Below, one piece after another: positions 63,147 through 64,000 of a DNA stretch of 64,000 bases; position 1 is the first letter of the stretch, and the number at the start of each line of letters is the position of its first letter. The notes beneath the pieces are model-generated. The model searched no databases. It was not told where the DNA came from and saw nothing but the letters and a program-made list of their open reading frames with translations. The position numbers and the translations under genes were made by a program. The stretch is from NCBI GenBank assembly GCA_946699065.1, contig CAMPDV010000121.1:310001-374000 (forward strand), given 5' to 3'. This DNA comes from Loxodes magnus (taxonomy: Eukaryota > Ciliophora > Karyorelictea > Loxodida > Loxodidae).

Positions 63147-64000
63147 TCAGAGGGAATACCCAAATACATCTAGTGATCTTTTAGACTTTTATCTTTCTTA
63201 TTCGGTTTCGAGTATCTAATTCCAATCTGTTTCTTCCTTGAATAAGATTAACAGTATAAGGCTAATCAAATTCATGACTGCGTAAACAATAAAGACTCCT
63301 TACCACTCAATCCATTCTTTAACTAGTTTTGTATTAAATATACCAATAAGACTTGCTAAACAGAAAGACCCAAAAAAGATACTATAGACCTTTGATCCAG
63401 TTTCTTAGCCAAAAACTTTAACGTTTACGGTGGGCATTAGAACAAAATGAGCTCCTAAGCACGCCATTTATAAGCATATTCATATCAAATAGGCAGCTTT
63501 GTAATTAACAATATATCAGATTGTAGGAATCAAGCCCATTTAGCATACCAATACAATTAAGTAGATTTTTTTAAATCCTTGCTTATCTAAAAACAAGCAC
63601 CAGAAAATTCTAGATCCTCCATTAGTCAATCCTGAAAGCGCGCCTACTATACTTAAAAATTAGTCATCATCAATTTTACCCTCAGCAATTGTTTTAAAAG
63701 ATGGAGATAGCAAAAATCCAAACCCTGATGATAGAAAATTCATAGCAAACATCCACCAAAATTTATGATATGTAAAAGCTTATTTTACACTAGGAAAAGT
63801 GTTTTATTGTTAGTTTAAGATTTATACCTAAGCTTCTTTCATTTCGATTCCAGAATTTGCCAAATTAGTTTTTTTCTCTTTTATTAATATGAAGCTTAGT
63901 ATTCCCATAAAGCAATATAATGCTGCAATACTACGAAGCATAGTGGGAACTCTTTTTCCAACACTTTCAGGAAAAAGATTATCTTTTTCTTTTTCATTAT
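63147..64000 (-). CDS. MFS transporter, oxalate/formate-antiporter-like (3' part)
   Basis: The 5' part lies beyond the window. The visible 283 residues end at TGA 63149-63147. They comprise the end of the first transporter half with one span (CFMGILSFILI), a hydrophilic central loop, and about six spans of the second half. The motif AFTYHKFWWMFAMNFLSSGFGFLL fits the start of the second half in monocarboxylate/oxalate-formate (OFA) type MFS carriers, and GALSGLTNGGSRIFWCLFLDKQG fits the conserved G-x-x-N-G-x-x-R loop. Two in-frame TGA codons within spans read as Trp. The substrate is unknown; a small organic anion is the family expectation. A GT-AG stretch in the central loop was considered as an intron and rejected because its length (38 nt) breaks the frame. 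Confidence 0.8.

Noticed and set aside
63783..63826. Candidate ~38-nt GT-AG intron in the central loop of the MFS gene
   Set aside because: Removing it breaks the frame, while reading through gives a plausible hydrophilic loop joined to the conserved second half.

Overview
The window looks like nuclear DNA of a ciliate that has reassigned all three standard stop codons. It is very AT-rich. Long conserved proteins can only be read if TAA and TAG are Gln and TGA is Trp, while TGA also ends the genes. That matches the karyorelict code (Loxodes and relatives) best. The heterotrich Condylostoma code is the main alternative. Under the standard code only meaningless fragments appear. No rRNA, tRNA, CRISPR array or prokaryotic signal was seen.

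Layout. Four paralogous plus-strand genes for large receptor-like membrane proteins lie at 2-1999 (3' part only), 24115-27831, 40303-44067 and 56783-60517. Each complete one has a signal peptide, a large ectodomain with an ANF-receptor/periplasmic-binding-like region, about nine membrane spans and a cytoplasmic tail. The spacers between them hold related copies of a roughly 10 kb segment, here called U. U carries a START-like lipid-binding protein gene, an old gag-like gene and a gene for a protein with about seven tandem helix-turn-helix units. U is present as a tail block (6620-12340), a head block (12480-22960), a diverged copy around 35-36.5 kb, and a nearly whole inverted copy (46030-56570). 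In each family at most one copy is intact: the HTH gene at 6632-8713 and the START gene at 34837-35696. The other copies are frameshifted or deleted. The minus-strand 3' part of an MFS transporter gene closes the window (63147-64000).

Mobile DNA. The two orientations of U act as before-and-after pictures of transposition. At least four short (0.7-1.0 kb) elements, each coding only for a gag-like CCHC zinc-knuckle protein, sit in one U copy. Three of them have clear 11-18 bp target-site duplications and the matching empty site in the other copy. A 5'-truncated relative at 46.7 kb shows the reciprocal pattern. SINE-like structured insertions (10.7, 18.8, 29.1 and 29.6 kb) also occur. One of them shares its 3' end with a gag-like element, as expected of SINE/LINE partners. 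No reverse transcriptase is encoded in the window.

How the parts relate. The receptor array looks like a chemosensory-type gene family diversified by duplication and gene conversion. The START, HTH and MFS genes are neighbours with no demonstrated functional link to it. The rest of the window is AT-rich spacer with no recognisable gene.
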